A stretch of 32,366 nucleotides of DNA from Paracoccaceae bacterium (GCA_013042605.1 JABDPT010000108.1:1-32366); one strand, 5' to 3'; positions 1 through 10,546 are shown, counted from the stretch's first letter. Numbers and translations are program-made. The notes: a model not told the origin generated them from the sequence alone.

Positions 1-129
1 CGCTCAGGCGTTGCCGCGCCACCTTGCTGGCAGCATCACGCGGCCCTGCCTTCTTCGCTGTAGATGATCGTCCCATGGGATGTCCCTCCTTCCCCAAAAT
101 AGCACGGAAAGAAGGTTAAGTGGACACAC
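1..129 (-). mobile_element. Left part of a probable IS element (transposase 5' end plus terminal region), cut by window edge
   Basis: Minus strand ATG at 76 preceded by AAGGAGGGACATCCC; encodes MGRSSTAKKAGPRDAASKVARQRLS..., resembling N-termini of IS481-type transposases; TGTGTCCACTTAACC-like sequence at ~115-128 could be the terminal repeat. Family and boundary are from recall only. Confidence 0.4.
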
Positions 130-354
130 TAAGTTCTTGAGCCTCAATGCGGGTGATTGTGGCTGTTATTCACAAGGATTCAAGGATAGGCGCAGCCAGT
201 CCTCTCAAAAAAATCCGTCTACGAGGCAATTCGCTTGACCAGATGGTCTTCGCCAAGCTGTAATATTCGCAACGGTACGCTTGTGTGGATCCATGAGGCC
301 TGCATCGTGCAGTTCACGGCCCTGGTGCTACGCCAAAGTAAAACAGCTGAGTAC

Positions 355-939
355 TCACTGCCCCAGAATCTTTGCAACCAATTCAGCCTCGTATTTATAC
401 AAACAGGGCCGAGCATGTTGAATTTGGGGGGTCGCAAGAACGATATCGGATGAGCTCATGGCGAAGATTTCTGGTTCTGCCTCCCGATCTAGGGGCTGGG
501 CAACTTCCTCAACAAAGTGGCTCTCACACTTGAGCGCATTCACATAAACTAGTTCTGGTCTGTCAAGCGAGAAGCGAATAGGGTGCGAGGCAGGTGCCGG
601 GCACCGTTTGATCGTAGTATCATTCACGAGGTGCCGCGCGAGCGCAAGAACTTCTTCGACGCCAAAGTGGAGGGAGATCAGCGCGCCGGAGATCGCAATA
701 TACTGGTCATCGACGACACGTAAGGTCGTTCGATTTCCGAGGGCACCTGCTTCAATACGCACCCATGACAGATCAAGATTGGCAGGTGCCACCTCGGTCT
801 GGACCCAACGCAACGGCTGAAAGCCATGATCTTGGGTCAATAGTTCGACACCTACCCGAAGCGAAGCTGTAGAAACCTCGCCATTGCTGCTCAAAACAGT
901 GCTGTTCGGGTGAAATCCGCCGGTTAGTTTGATCGGCAA
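355..939 (-). CDS. hypothetical protein
   Basis: 194-aa ORF in a gap without competing gene; no family recognised. Confidence 0.45.
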   Translation of the reverse strand: MPIKLTGGFHPNSTVLSSNGEVSTASLRVGVELLTQDHGFQPLRWVQTEVAPANLDLSWVRIEAGALGNRTTLRVVDDQYIAISGALISLHFGVEEVLALARHLVNDTTIKRCPAPASHPIRFSLDRPELVYVNALKCESHFVEEVAQPLDREAEPEIFAMSSSDIVLATPQIQHARPCLYKYEAELVAKILGQ

Positions 940-1062
940 GTGGTCACCAAGCCCCTAATAAATAGATAATTTATTTTGCCTTCCTCTTTCTAAATACGAC
1001 GAAACAATCTTTTAACGAAATTTTGATTGAGCGTATCAACACTGTTCAACGGTTGCAAGCCT

Positions 1063-1175
1063 GTGCTGCTTTTCTTTCTGCGGCGCAGTTGACGGCGTTG
1101 GTCGATTGCTTTGCCGCATATGCGAACCTCGGCGCCGGTTGACTTCCGCTCTGGGCTCACAGGGACCATTCGCTG
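1063..1175. repeat. Degenerate dispersed intergenic repeat, copy A
   Basis: CTGCTTTTCTTTCTGCGGCGCAGTTGACGGC ... GTTGACTTCCGCTCTGGGCTCA; matches copy B near 8622. Confidence 0.45.
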
Positions 1176-1261
1176 CAATAGGTACAGACGACTGCTCAGC
1201 GAACATAGCAGACACTTGTCCCGGAGATTAATGGACTTGAGCGGCAATTCTCTCCGTGCAG

Positions 1262-2188
1262 CTAGCCAACAGTCTGGTCGAATTCGTCATGTTCCCATCG
1301 CCTCACCTGACGAATAAGCCCGCCTATTTCCATCAGTTGTTCGGACAGCGGATTTGTCTTCCGCCACGCCATGCCAATAGTGCGTGATGGACACGGTGGC
1401 TTGAAACGTGCGACCGAAACAGGGGCAGACCGTGTCTCCAGTTCTATTGCCATTTCGGGAATGAGCGTCAGACCTATCCCAGCGCCAACCATTTGCACGA
1501 GGGTTGAAAGCGAACTGCCTTCCATCAAATGGCGGGGTTCAGACGCCGTCATCTCGCAAAAGCTCAGCGCTTGGTCACGGAAGCAGTGTCCTTCAGACAG
1601 CAACAACAGCCGCATTTCACGCAGAGTCTGGGGGCTTGGCACCGGCCTCTCCGCTTCGGCCATGGGTCGCAGCAGGAGGAAATCCTCTTCGAACAGCGAC
1701 AACTCCTCCATTGCCGGTTCCGAAATGGGCAACGCCAGGATTGCAGCGTCGAGGCGCGAGTCCAATAGATCGGCAATCAGCGTTCTCGTGATTGCCTCCC
1801 TGGGCTGCAGATCAAGCGCCGGCATCTTCCGCGTAAGCGCTTTGATGATGCGCGGGAGAAGATAGGGAGCAACCGTTGGGATGACACCAAGGCGAAGCCG
1901 TCCCGCCAAGGGGCCTTCGGCTGACCGGACGAGATCGTTCAATTCGCCAACTTCCGTCAAAATCTTGCGCGTCCTTTCAAGCAGATCTTCCCCGAGTGCG
2001 GTCAGCCGTATCTGCCGCGCATGGCGCTCCACCAATGGCGCGCCCAGCATGGCTTCAAGCTCTTTGATCTGCATCGACAGCGCAGGCTGGGAGATCCCAC
2101 AGGACTCGGCCGCGCGGCCGAAATGCTTGCGGCGCGCAAGCGCTTCGAAATACCGCAGGTGCTTCAGCGTCAATCCAATCATCAACAT
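1262..2188 (-). CDS. oxyR: LysR-family hydrogen peroxide-inducible regulator OxyR
   Basis: N-terminal LysR HTH (LKHLRYFEALARRKHFGRAAESCGISQPALSMQIKELE); redox-cysteine segment EGHCFRDQALSFC as in OxyR; divergent from katG. Confidence 0.92.
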   Translation of the reverse strand: MLMIGLTLKHLRYFEALARRKHFGRAAESCGISQPALSMQIKELEAMLGAPLVERHARQIRLTALGEDLLERTRKILTEVGELNDLVRSAEGPLAGRLRLGVIPTVAPYLLPRIIKALTRKMPALDLQPREAITRTLIADLLDSRLDAAILALPISEPAMEELSLFEEDFLLLRPMAEAERPVPSPQTLREMRLLLLSEGHCFRDQALSFCEMTASEPRHLMEGSSLSTLVQMVGAGIGLTLIPEMAIELETRSAPVSVARFKPPCPSRTIGMAWRKTNPLSEQLMEIGGLIRQVRRWEHDEFDQTVG

Positions 2189-2207
2189 AGATTATGACAT
2201 CGGTAAG

Positions 2208-2225
2208 AAGAATCAATTGGTTCTT
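2208..2225. promoter_or_regulatory. Putative OxyR operator in oxyR-katG intergenic region
   Basis: AAGAATCAATTGGTTCTT is an 18-nt palindrome with 16/18 symmetric positions, between the divergent genes. Confidence 0.5.
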
Positions 2226-2243
2226 ATCGGGTGTGTGAGTTAG

Positions 2244-4484
<2,241 letters not shown>

Positions 4485-4498
4485 AGTCAAAACAACGC

Positions 4499-4522
4499 CC
4501 GGGCAGGCTAACGTCTGCCCGG
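4499..4522 (+). terminator. Hairpin downstream of katG
   Basis: CCGGGCAGGCTAACGTCTGCCCGG: stem CCGGGCAG/CTGCCCGG plus GC/GT, 15 nt after the katG stop. Confidence 0.55.
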
Positions 4523-4734
4523 CAAATCAATCAAAAGACGTCGGCTTCGGGCTCAGAGCCGTCATCCGAGTCTTTCCGTCAGATGACGGTTTCGTTGCGA
4601 TAAGCCGTTATTGATTGGTTGCGACCCGAGAATTCCGGCCTCAACGACCGTTTACTCTAACACCGGATGCGGGACAAACCGGACTTATGCGAACGGCTTT
4701 TTCTTTGCTTGAGTGACTTGCTTAAGCTAAATTT

Positions 4735-4760
4735 CCCCGGTCGCCTTCGTGCGACCGGGG
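4735..4760. terminator. Strong GC-rich hairpin (terminator-like)
   Basis: CCCCGGTCGC-CTTCGT-GCGACCGGGG, 10-bp perfect stem with 6-nt loop, followed by CAGAACCTTTT. Confidence 0.45.
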
Positions 4761-4865
4761 CAGAACCTTTTGAAACACTCCGCAGACAACCACTCACGGA
4801 CACTCAGGGAGTGAAAAAGGGTTCTTTCAAGTCGTCAAAATTGTCAATATGATAATCTTGGCGGC

Positions 4866-5222
4866 TTGCCTCGCCTTGTAAAATCTCTTTGGATGGCCAC
4901 ATTTTTGAACAAACGATTGCAAAGTAGGCTTTCAGAACTTTTTGAACTGCGCAGCATGCTACGCGAGATGGAGCATGAAATCGGGCTTGATGGCCTAACA
5001 AAAGCAGAGTTGGACGTGTTTCTTGCTGCGCATGCCTTAGCTGGCGGGCGTCAAGAAGTCGTGACGTCTAACGATATCCGAAACCATGATTTAACCTCAG
5101 GGATCACCCAGGCTTCCTATCACAGGGCGTTGCGGTCTTTGATCTCCCTAGATTTGCTCGAGAAAGCCGAGGGTTATAAATCAAGGCACTATCTGGTGCG
5201 CAATCACCTTGCTGGTGGCTAG
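4866..5222 (+). CDS. small winged-helix/HTH-like hypothetical protein
   Basis: 118-aa ORF (internal ATG at 4893 also possible); GITQASYHRALRSLISLDLLEKAEGYKSRHYLVR resembles a winged-helix region. Confidence 0.5.
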   Translation: MPRLVKSLWMATFLNKRLQSRLSELFELRSMLREMEHEIGLDGLTKAELDVFLAAHALAGGRQEVVTSNDIRNHDLTSGITQASYHRALRSLISLDLLEKAEGYKSRHYLVRNHLAGG

Positions 5223-5309
5223 TAAGCTCTTTTGATTTGACTGTTTTTGCATTCGTCTGTTGACAAAACAAAGACAGCTCTTTCCTCGATATTTCTGAAT
5301 CCTTATCGA

Positions 5310-5738
5310 ATGGACCGCGTCCCTGTTTTTTTGATCATCATCTTCGCATATGTCTTGTGACGCGGGTTGACCGCTCTGGTTGTGACACCAGTGCAAAGTC
5401 TGATTTCGCCAGAAATCACGGTTTTCGCGAGCCTGATTTATCTGCCTCATGGTGTCCGGGTGCTCGCGACATGGGCATACGGCTAGAAAGCCTTGCCCGC
5501 GCTGATTTTGGGAACAAGCCTATCAGTCTGGTTGTTCAGCGCGCCGGAAGATGTGAGTTTCCTTCAGCCAGCTCTGATTGAGGGCATCCTTGTTGGTTCA
5601 GCCTCTGCGTTTGTTACTTTCGAGGTCGCCCGGCTTGCCGGTTTCAATCTCTATTTCGGTGGATCAAGAAAGGCTCAGTGTACACCGGTCGAAAAAAATG
5701 TTGCGTCAAAAAAAAAGTTGGCATCATACATTCAGTAA
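5310..5738 (+). pseudogene. membrane-protein gene with two in-frame stop codons (TGA 5358-5360, TAG 5484-5486)
   Basis: Single frame from ATG 5310 to TAA 5738 reads MDRVPVFLIIIFAYVL*RGLTALVVTPVQSLISPEITVFASLIYLPHGVRVLATWAYG*KALPALILGTSLSVWLFSAPEDVSFLQPALIEGILVGSASAFVTFEVARLAGFNLYFGG...; coherent hydrophobic membrane protein across both stops. Confidence 0.65.
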
Positions 5739-5752
5739 GTCGCATGTGACTT
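5737..5752. promoter_or_regulatory. Palindrome upstream of VPLPA-CTERM gene
   Basis: AAGTCGCATGTGACTT, 14/16 symmetric; a further CACATG occurs ~20 nt downstream. Confidence 0.3.
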
Positions 5753-5798
5753 ATTTTGGTGCTTCACATGTGTTTGAGATTTCTTGGGGGGGTAAGAA

Positions 5799-7076
5799 AT
5801 GATTCGTTTGAGCGTTTTGGCTAGCTTGCTGCTGTCCAGCACTGTTGTGATGCCTACTTTAGCGACCGCTGCAACTATCACCGGATGGAATACGGATAAC
5901 GTTGTTGAGGGGGCGGAGGATACTGATCCTACTGACGACGTTGGTGGAGCCAGCGTAGTTTATGATCAGGACGTGTCGGGCGGAGTTCCTACAGACGCCG
6001 AATCTAACGGACAAGTCGTCTACATTGCGCCCGAGTCTAACACTCCAGGCATCGAGGTAGACGATACCGACTATAGCGTCTTCGACGGCTGCATCCTTTC
6101 ATCAAGCACTGCAACATGCACGAGCCCGTTCCAGAGCGGCAAACGCATCAAACAGCAGGTAACCGACACCGGAACAATTGATCTGGTTTTTGATATCTCT
6201 GCTGACGGCGAAGGCGAGTCGATATTTCAAGTCTATCACCGTCTAATAAACGTAACGGGTGGAACACTTGATGGTTTCGAGATCCAGCTTGGGACCGGAG
6301 TGGGTTCGGAATTCGAAGCGTCTGGAGAGAGTGACGGTCTCCGCTTCGCGACCACGACGGATGGAGTAGAGTTCGGCCCCAACGACGTGGCCGCATTTAG
6401 CCAGTACCCATTCGGACTGTTTGGTGGCGAACCGCTCAACCCCAATCCATTGAGTTTGCCGGGTTTCTTCGACACGGTCGATCGCGCAGGCTTCGAAGTC
6501 TCGCTAGGTGAGGATGTAATCTCCTCCGGGGAGTACTACGGAACCTATGACGACCGCTTCGGAAGCTGGCTGTCGCAGGAGGACGTGCCCGACGGTCTTC
6601 TTTACGATTACGACCCGGGCAATGCCGATCCGTTAGTCATGGCATGGGCCGGAGTGACCGGGTGGGAGTTTCTCAGAGGAACTGATCCTGGCTCGGAGTT
6701 GAACTTTCTCGGCGTCGAACCAATCGGGTCACTGATCTTCGGGTATGACTTTGTCTACGATCCAGTGAACGGTGTGTCGGAATCCATGATGAATTATATC
6801 ATGGCAAACCTTGTCGATGAGTTTGCTGATCCACTGGAGTTTGGAACTGATCTGTTCATCGACCCCATCGAGGACCTAGCGAACCTCAACTTGACCTTTG
6901 CTATCGCAATCGACGATCTGCTTGCCGAAAGTTTTTCCTCTTTCACGCTGAGGGTCACTACTTCAGGATCGGCCATAGCACCAGTTCCGCTTCCGGCAGG
7001 TGCGCCGCTTTTGCTAGTTGGGCTAGCAGCGCTTGGCGTAATCTCACGTAAGCGCCGCCGCAACACGCTCGCCTAG
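5799..7076 (+). CDS. secreted VPLPA-CTERM sorting domain protein (possibly choice-of-anchor F type)
   Basis: N-terminal signal peptide (MIRLSVLASLLLSSTVVMPTLATA); C-terminal VPLPAGAPLLLVGLAALGVISRKRRR = VPLPA motif + TM + basic cluster; ITGWNTDNVV...SSSTATCTSPFQSGKR resembles choice-of-anchor proteins from memory. Confidence 0.85.
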   Translation: MIRLSVLASLLLSSTVVMPTLATAATITGWNTDNVVEGAEDTDPTDDVGGASVVYDQDVSGGVPTDAESNGQVVYIAPESNTPGIEVDDTDYSVFDGCILSSSTATCTSPFQSGKRIKQQVTDTGTIDLVFDISADGEGESIFQVYHRLINVTGGTLDGFEIQLGTGVGSEFEASGESDGLRFATTTDGVEFGPNDVAAFSQYPFGLFGGEPLNPNPLSLPGFFDTVDRAGFEVSLGEDVISSGEYYGTYDDRFGSWLSQEDVPDGLLYDYDPGNADPLVMAWAGVTGWEFLRGTDPGSELNFLGVEPIGSLIFGYDFVYDPVNGVSESMMNYIMANLVDEFADPLEFGTDLFIDPIEDLANLNLTFAIAIDDLLAESFSSFTLRVTTSGSAIAPVPLPAGAPLLLVGLAALGVISRKRRRNTLA

Positions 7077-7337
7077 ACAGCTGAGGTGGGCGTCAGAAAA
7101 TCAAGATTGCAGGCGTCCACCAATCCTACTTTAGGAGGCAGAGAACGTTTCCAGTTTCTCGCCAGAGCGACCATCACAGTGTTCACGTATGACTGTTACC
7201 GCATCTATGCTTGCAACTGTTTCTGCTACGGTCTTTGCGGTCGTAACCCCGCCGATGTGAAAGCCTTTAAGCGGCGCAAGTTTCAGTAGGAAGGCATGAA
7301 CGCCGACATTTGCAGCGAAACTATGGATGGCTCGAAT

Positions 7338-7566
7338 GGGCTTATTTCGTTGAAAAACTCTTCGTTGATCGAAGCCTAAGTTGCTGATTCAATTCTTCCT
7401 AGATGGAGGGATTGGCGATGATGGGACCGAAGCAAGAAGCGCAGGCGGCATTGTTCTACGAGTTCTCGCTGGAAGATCATGTGCCCCAAGACCACCTGTT
7501 GCGGTCGATTGATCGCTTCGTCGACTTGAGCAGTATCCGCGCGTATCTCGCAGACTTCTACAGCCA
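7338..7566 (+). mobile_element. 5' fragment of an IS element (IS1182/IS5-like transposase N-terminus)
   Basis: GGGCTTATTTCGTTGAAAAACTC terminal-repeat-like start; then MMGPKQEAQAALFYEFSLEDHVPQDHLLRSIDRFVDLSSIRAYLADFYS, a typical transposase N-terminus, abruptly replaced by integrase sequence. Confidence 0.6.
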
Positions 7567-7569
7567 TAA

Positions 7570-8159
7570 GCGACCTAGCGCTGTTCACTCTCGCGATCGA
7601 CAGCAAGCTCCGCGTTTGTAACTTGGTTCGCCTCAAGGTCGCAGACCTCGTCGCCGGCGGCTCCGTACGGGACCGAGTATCGGTCATCCAAAGCAAAACC
7701 GGGCGGCCAGTTCAATTCGAAGTGTCTGAGAACAGGCGGATATCTATGCTTACGTGGGTCACATCCGCACCCGTGCTTGGTCAAGTATTCCTATTCCCAA
7801 GCAGGTTCCATGGTTCACCCCACATCTCAACACGACAGTATGCGCGTCTTGTGAATGACTGGGTGTCTGCCATCGGAATCGATCCAAGCGGATATGGCAC
7901 GCATTCTCTCAGGCGGACGAAGGCCGCCTTGATCTACCGGAAAATCGGAAACCTGCGCGCGGTTCAACTCCTACTCGGTCATACCAAGGTGGACAGCACG
8001 GTTCGGTACCCTGGCGTCGAACTGGAGGACGCGCTGAGCATCGCCGAGAAGATCGACATCCGTGGCCATGGCGGACGGCAGCAGTCGTCCGCCATTCTAC
8101 ACCTGACTTTGCTCAAACCTGACCGCATCGTCCGTTTCGAGCCCCTGCGCGACATTTGA
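7570..8159 (+). pseudogene. 5'-truncated tyrosine recombinase/integrase
   Basis: DLALFTLAIDSKLRVCNLVRLKVADLVAGGSVRDRVSVIQSKTGRPVQFEV...YGTHSLRRTKAALIYRKIGNLRAVQLLLGHTKVDSTVRYPG; HxLR, LLGH and Tyr present, N-terminal domain missing; reads in frame upstream of the listed ORF start at 7623. Confidence 0.75.
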
Positions 8160-8219
8160 TTTGGCGGACCTGGAGGCTAACATGCTGTGGTCAGAGTGGT
8201 CGGAAAAGGGGGACTCGTC

Positions 8220-8540
8220 ATGAAAAGGCCCATCATTTCACGTGCAGAAGCGAGTCGCTGGAAACCTGATTGTGACGCGTATTTCGAAAAGTATCAGGAC
8301 GGGCTCTTTGACGACTTCAACCAAATTCAGTTCGTACTTGCAGTTGAAGATCTGCACGCCAACCCCAATAAAGGAGAGCTGATCTTCGGTTTCGCTGGAG
8401 TAGACGGGATATTCTTCTGCTTTCTAGAAGGTAAGCCGGGCGTTTGGGCTTATTACGGTATCGAAGATGAGCACGTACTCATCGCCCCGACCATTTCCGA
8501 CTTTGTTGCGAAATGGGAAAAACGTGAGATCGTTCTCTAA
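8220..8540 (+). CDS. small orphan hypothetical protein
   Basis: MKRPIISRAEASRWKPDCDAYFEKYQDGLFDDFNQIQF...GVWAYYGIEDEHVLIAPTISDFVAKWEKREIVL; vaguely SUKH/SMI1-KNR4-like, not established. Confidence 0.5.
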   Translation: MKRPIISRAEASRWKPDCDAYFEKYQDGLFDDFNQIQFVLAVEDLHANPNKGELIFGFAGVDGIFFCFLEGKPGVWAYYGIEDEHVLIAPTISDFVAKWEKREIVL

Positions 8541-8621
8541 TTCCAAGAATGCGGCAACGACCGCTAAGTCCGCAAGTCGGACATCGGTGCCATATGACTC
8601 GCTGCGCCACGAACGAATGGC

Positions 8622-8733
8622 CGCTTTTCATCCTGCGACGCAGCTGACGGCTTCTGTCCAGGGTGTTGCTGCACGTGCGACCGTTTTGGCCGGATCACTT
8701 CCGGTTTGGGCTCAAAGCCGCCATGCGGCGACG
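8622..8733. repeat. Degenerate dispersed intergenic repeat, copy B
   Basis: CCGCTTTTCATCCTGCGACGCAGCTGACGGC (26/31 to copy A) ... GATCACTTCCGGTTTGGGCTCA (18/22 to copy A), same order and similar spacing. Confidence 0.45.
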
Positions 8734-9113
8734 CAGAAAAGTTGCGAATTTCGGATCAACTTGAATGTCGGGTTATCGACTGGTGGCCTTACTGGCGCGC
8801 AGTTGAGGCGAACTTCTGGTTGCTGCTTTTTTCGCTGGATGTTGCGATTGACACGAGGTGTTATTGTTGTCCGAAGGAAACCATGCAGTAGAGCCCAAGG
8901 CCGATTTCCATGTCCCGTTTGGGACCGTTGGATTTGAAACTATACTTCAATATTGGTCGACGTCGAATAGAAATTCGATGATGCACATCGGGCCGACACA
9001 CAGTCACCGCAAAATGCGGCGCCTAACGGCAACATTGGACCGTTTTTGCTTACCTAACGCTTACCCTGGCGGCTGATGAGCACAGTGCCAAACCTGTAAA
9101 GTATTGATTTTTC

Positions 9114-9189
9114 TGGTGCCCCCACACGGACTCGAACCGCGGACCTACTGATTACAAATCAGTTGCTCTACCAGCTGAGCTATAGGGGC
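9114..9189 (-). tRNA. tRNA-Thr (anticodon TGT)
   Basis: Reverse complement GCCCCTATAGCTCAGCTGGTAGAGCAACTGATTTGTAATCAGTAGGTCCGCGGTTCGAGTCCGTGTGGGGGCACCA; cloverleaf stems, loop TTTGTAA, encoded CCA. Confidence 0.96.
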
Positions 9190-9303
9190 ACTGGCGGGGG
9201 AGATACTAAGGCGCAGGCGTTCGTGCAAGCCCTGCGGCACCGGAAAACGGTGTCGCGTGCGGTTTATCCCCCTATACTGGCCGCAAAGAAGATGCAGGCA
9301 GGC

Positions 9304-10182
9304 ATGCAGATCGTTTTTCACATTGGCGCGCATTGCACGGATGACGACCGGCTGGTGCGGTCGCTTCTGGGCAATCGCGATGTGCTGGCGCAGGCCGGGG
9401 TCGCGGTGCCGGGGCCCGGGCGGTACCGCAAGGTGCTGAGCGAGGCGCTGCAAAAACTGCGCGGGGCCGAGGCGAGCGCGGAGACGCAGGATGTCCTGCT
9501 CGATGCCGTGCTGGACGACGATCATGCCGAACGTGTGGTGCTGTCGAACCCCAGTTTCATCTGCATGGCGTCCAGGGTTCTCGACGAGGGTCAGCTTTAT
9601 GCCAAGGCTGGCAAGAGCGCGTGGCTGCGCCGTGCGTTTCCGGGGGCGGAGGTGGAGTTCGCGCTTGGGCTGCGCAACATGGCAAGCTTTCTGCCGGCGC
9701 TTTACGACAGTCTGAACCCGGACATGCTGTCGGCGGAAGAGTTCCTGGACGGGATCGATCCGCGCGATCTGCGCTGGTCGGACTATATCGAGCGGTTGCA
9801 GGACGCCAATCCGGGCGTGCCGATCACCGTTTGGTGCGACGAAGACAGCCCGCTGATCTGGCCCGAGATCCTGCGCGAGGTTGCGGGCGTCGATCCGACC
9901 GTGCCGCTGGGCGGTGCACTGGACCTGACGCGCAAGATCATGGCGCCCGAGGGCAACAAGCGCATGCGCGCCTATCTCAATCGCCGACCCCCGGCGAATG
10001 AAAACATCCGGCGGCGGGTGGTGGCGGCCTTCCTGTCGAAATACGCGCTGGACGAGGCGGTCGAGCAAGAGGTCGACCTGCCCGGATGGGACGAGGCGCT
10101 GATCGATGAATTGACCGAGCTTTACGACGAAGACGTGGATGAAATCGCGCGGATGCCCGGGGTGCGGGTGCTGATGCCCTGA
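9304..10182 (+). CDS. conserved hypothetical (sulfotransferase-like) protein
   Basis: MQIVFHIGAHCTDDDRLVRSLL... P-loop-like start as in sulfotransferase-fold proteins; core-like codon usage. Confidence 0.7.
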   Translation: MQIVFHIGAHCTDDDRLVRSLLGNRDVLAQAGVAVPGPGRYRKVLSEALQKLRGAEASAETQDVLLDAVLDDDHAERVVLSNPSFICMASRVLDEGQLYAKAGKSAWLRRAFPGAEVEFALGLRNMASFLPALYDSLNPDMLSAEEFLDGIDPRDLRWSDYIERLQDANPGVPITVWCDEDSPLIWPEILREVAGVDPTVPLGGALDLTRKIMAPEGNKRMRAYLNRRPPANENIRRRVVAAFLSKYALDEAVEQEVDLPGWDEALIDELTELYDEDVDEIARMPGVRVLMP

Positions 10183-10226
10183 GGTTTTCGCGATAAGGGC
10201 GGCGCCCGACCGCGGGTGGGCGTGAA

Positions 10227-10276
10227 GCGCCCGCCCATGGGGGCGGACGGGCGCTGCCCGGCGGTGCCCGCCGGGC
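10227..10276. terminator. Two tandem GC-rich hairpins between convergent genes
   Basis: GCGCCCG(CCCATGGGGGCGGA)CGGGCGC at 10227-10254 and GCCCGGCGG-TGC-CCGCCGGGC at 10256-10276. Confidence 0.5.
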
Positions 10277-10282
10277 GAAAGC

Positions 10283-10546
10283 TCACATCCCCAGCGCTTC
10301 CTTGTACATCTCCAGCACCGCCTCTTCCTCGGCCAGATCGTCCTTGTCGCGCTTGCGCAGCGCGATGACCTTGCGCATGACCCGCGTATCGTATCCGCGC
10401 CCCTTGGCCTCGGCCATCACCTCTTTCTGCTGTTCGGCGATGTCCTTTTTCTCGGCCTCCAGACGTTCGTACCGTTCGATGAACTGGCGCAGTTCGTCGG
10501 CGGTCACGCGGTAGCTTTGGTCGGGGCTGCTGGAGGTATCGCTCAT
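10283..10546 (-). CDS. gapR: DUF2312 / GapR-family nucleoid-associated protein
   Basis: YRVTADELRQFIERYERLEAEKKDIAEQQKEVMAEAKGRGYDTRVMRKVIALRKRDKDDLAEEEAVLEMYKEALGM matches the GapR family pattern. Confidence 0.88.
   Translation of the reverse strand: MSDTSSSPDQSYRVTADELRQFIERYERLEAEKKDIAEQQKEVMAEAKGRGYDTRVMRKVIALRKRDKDDLAEEEAVLEMYKEALGM

Noticed and set aside
5310-5738. Programmed stop-codon readthrough or genetic recoding (e.g. Sec/Pyl)
   Set aside because: Two different stops in one small gene near mobile remnants fit decay better; no recoding signal recognised
8467-8937. 156-aa plus ORF in the integrase-tRNA interval
   Set aside because: No coherent domain; overlaps orphan CDS end and the degenerate intergenic repeat
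9145-10068. 307-aa minus-strand ORF overlapping the tRNA
   Set aside because: Runs through the tRNA-Thr gene and is antisense to a better-supported CDS
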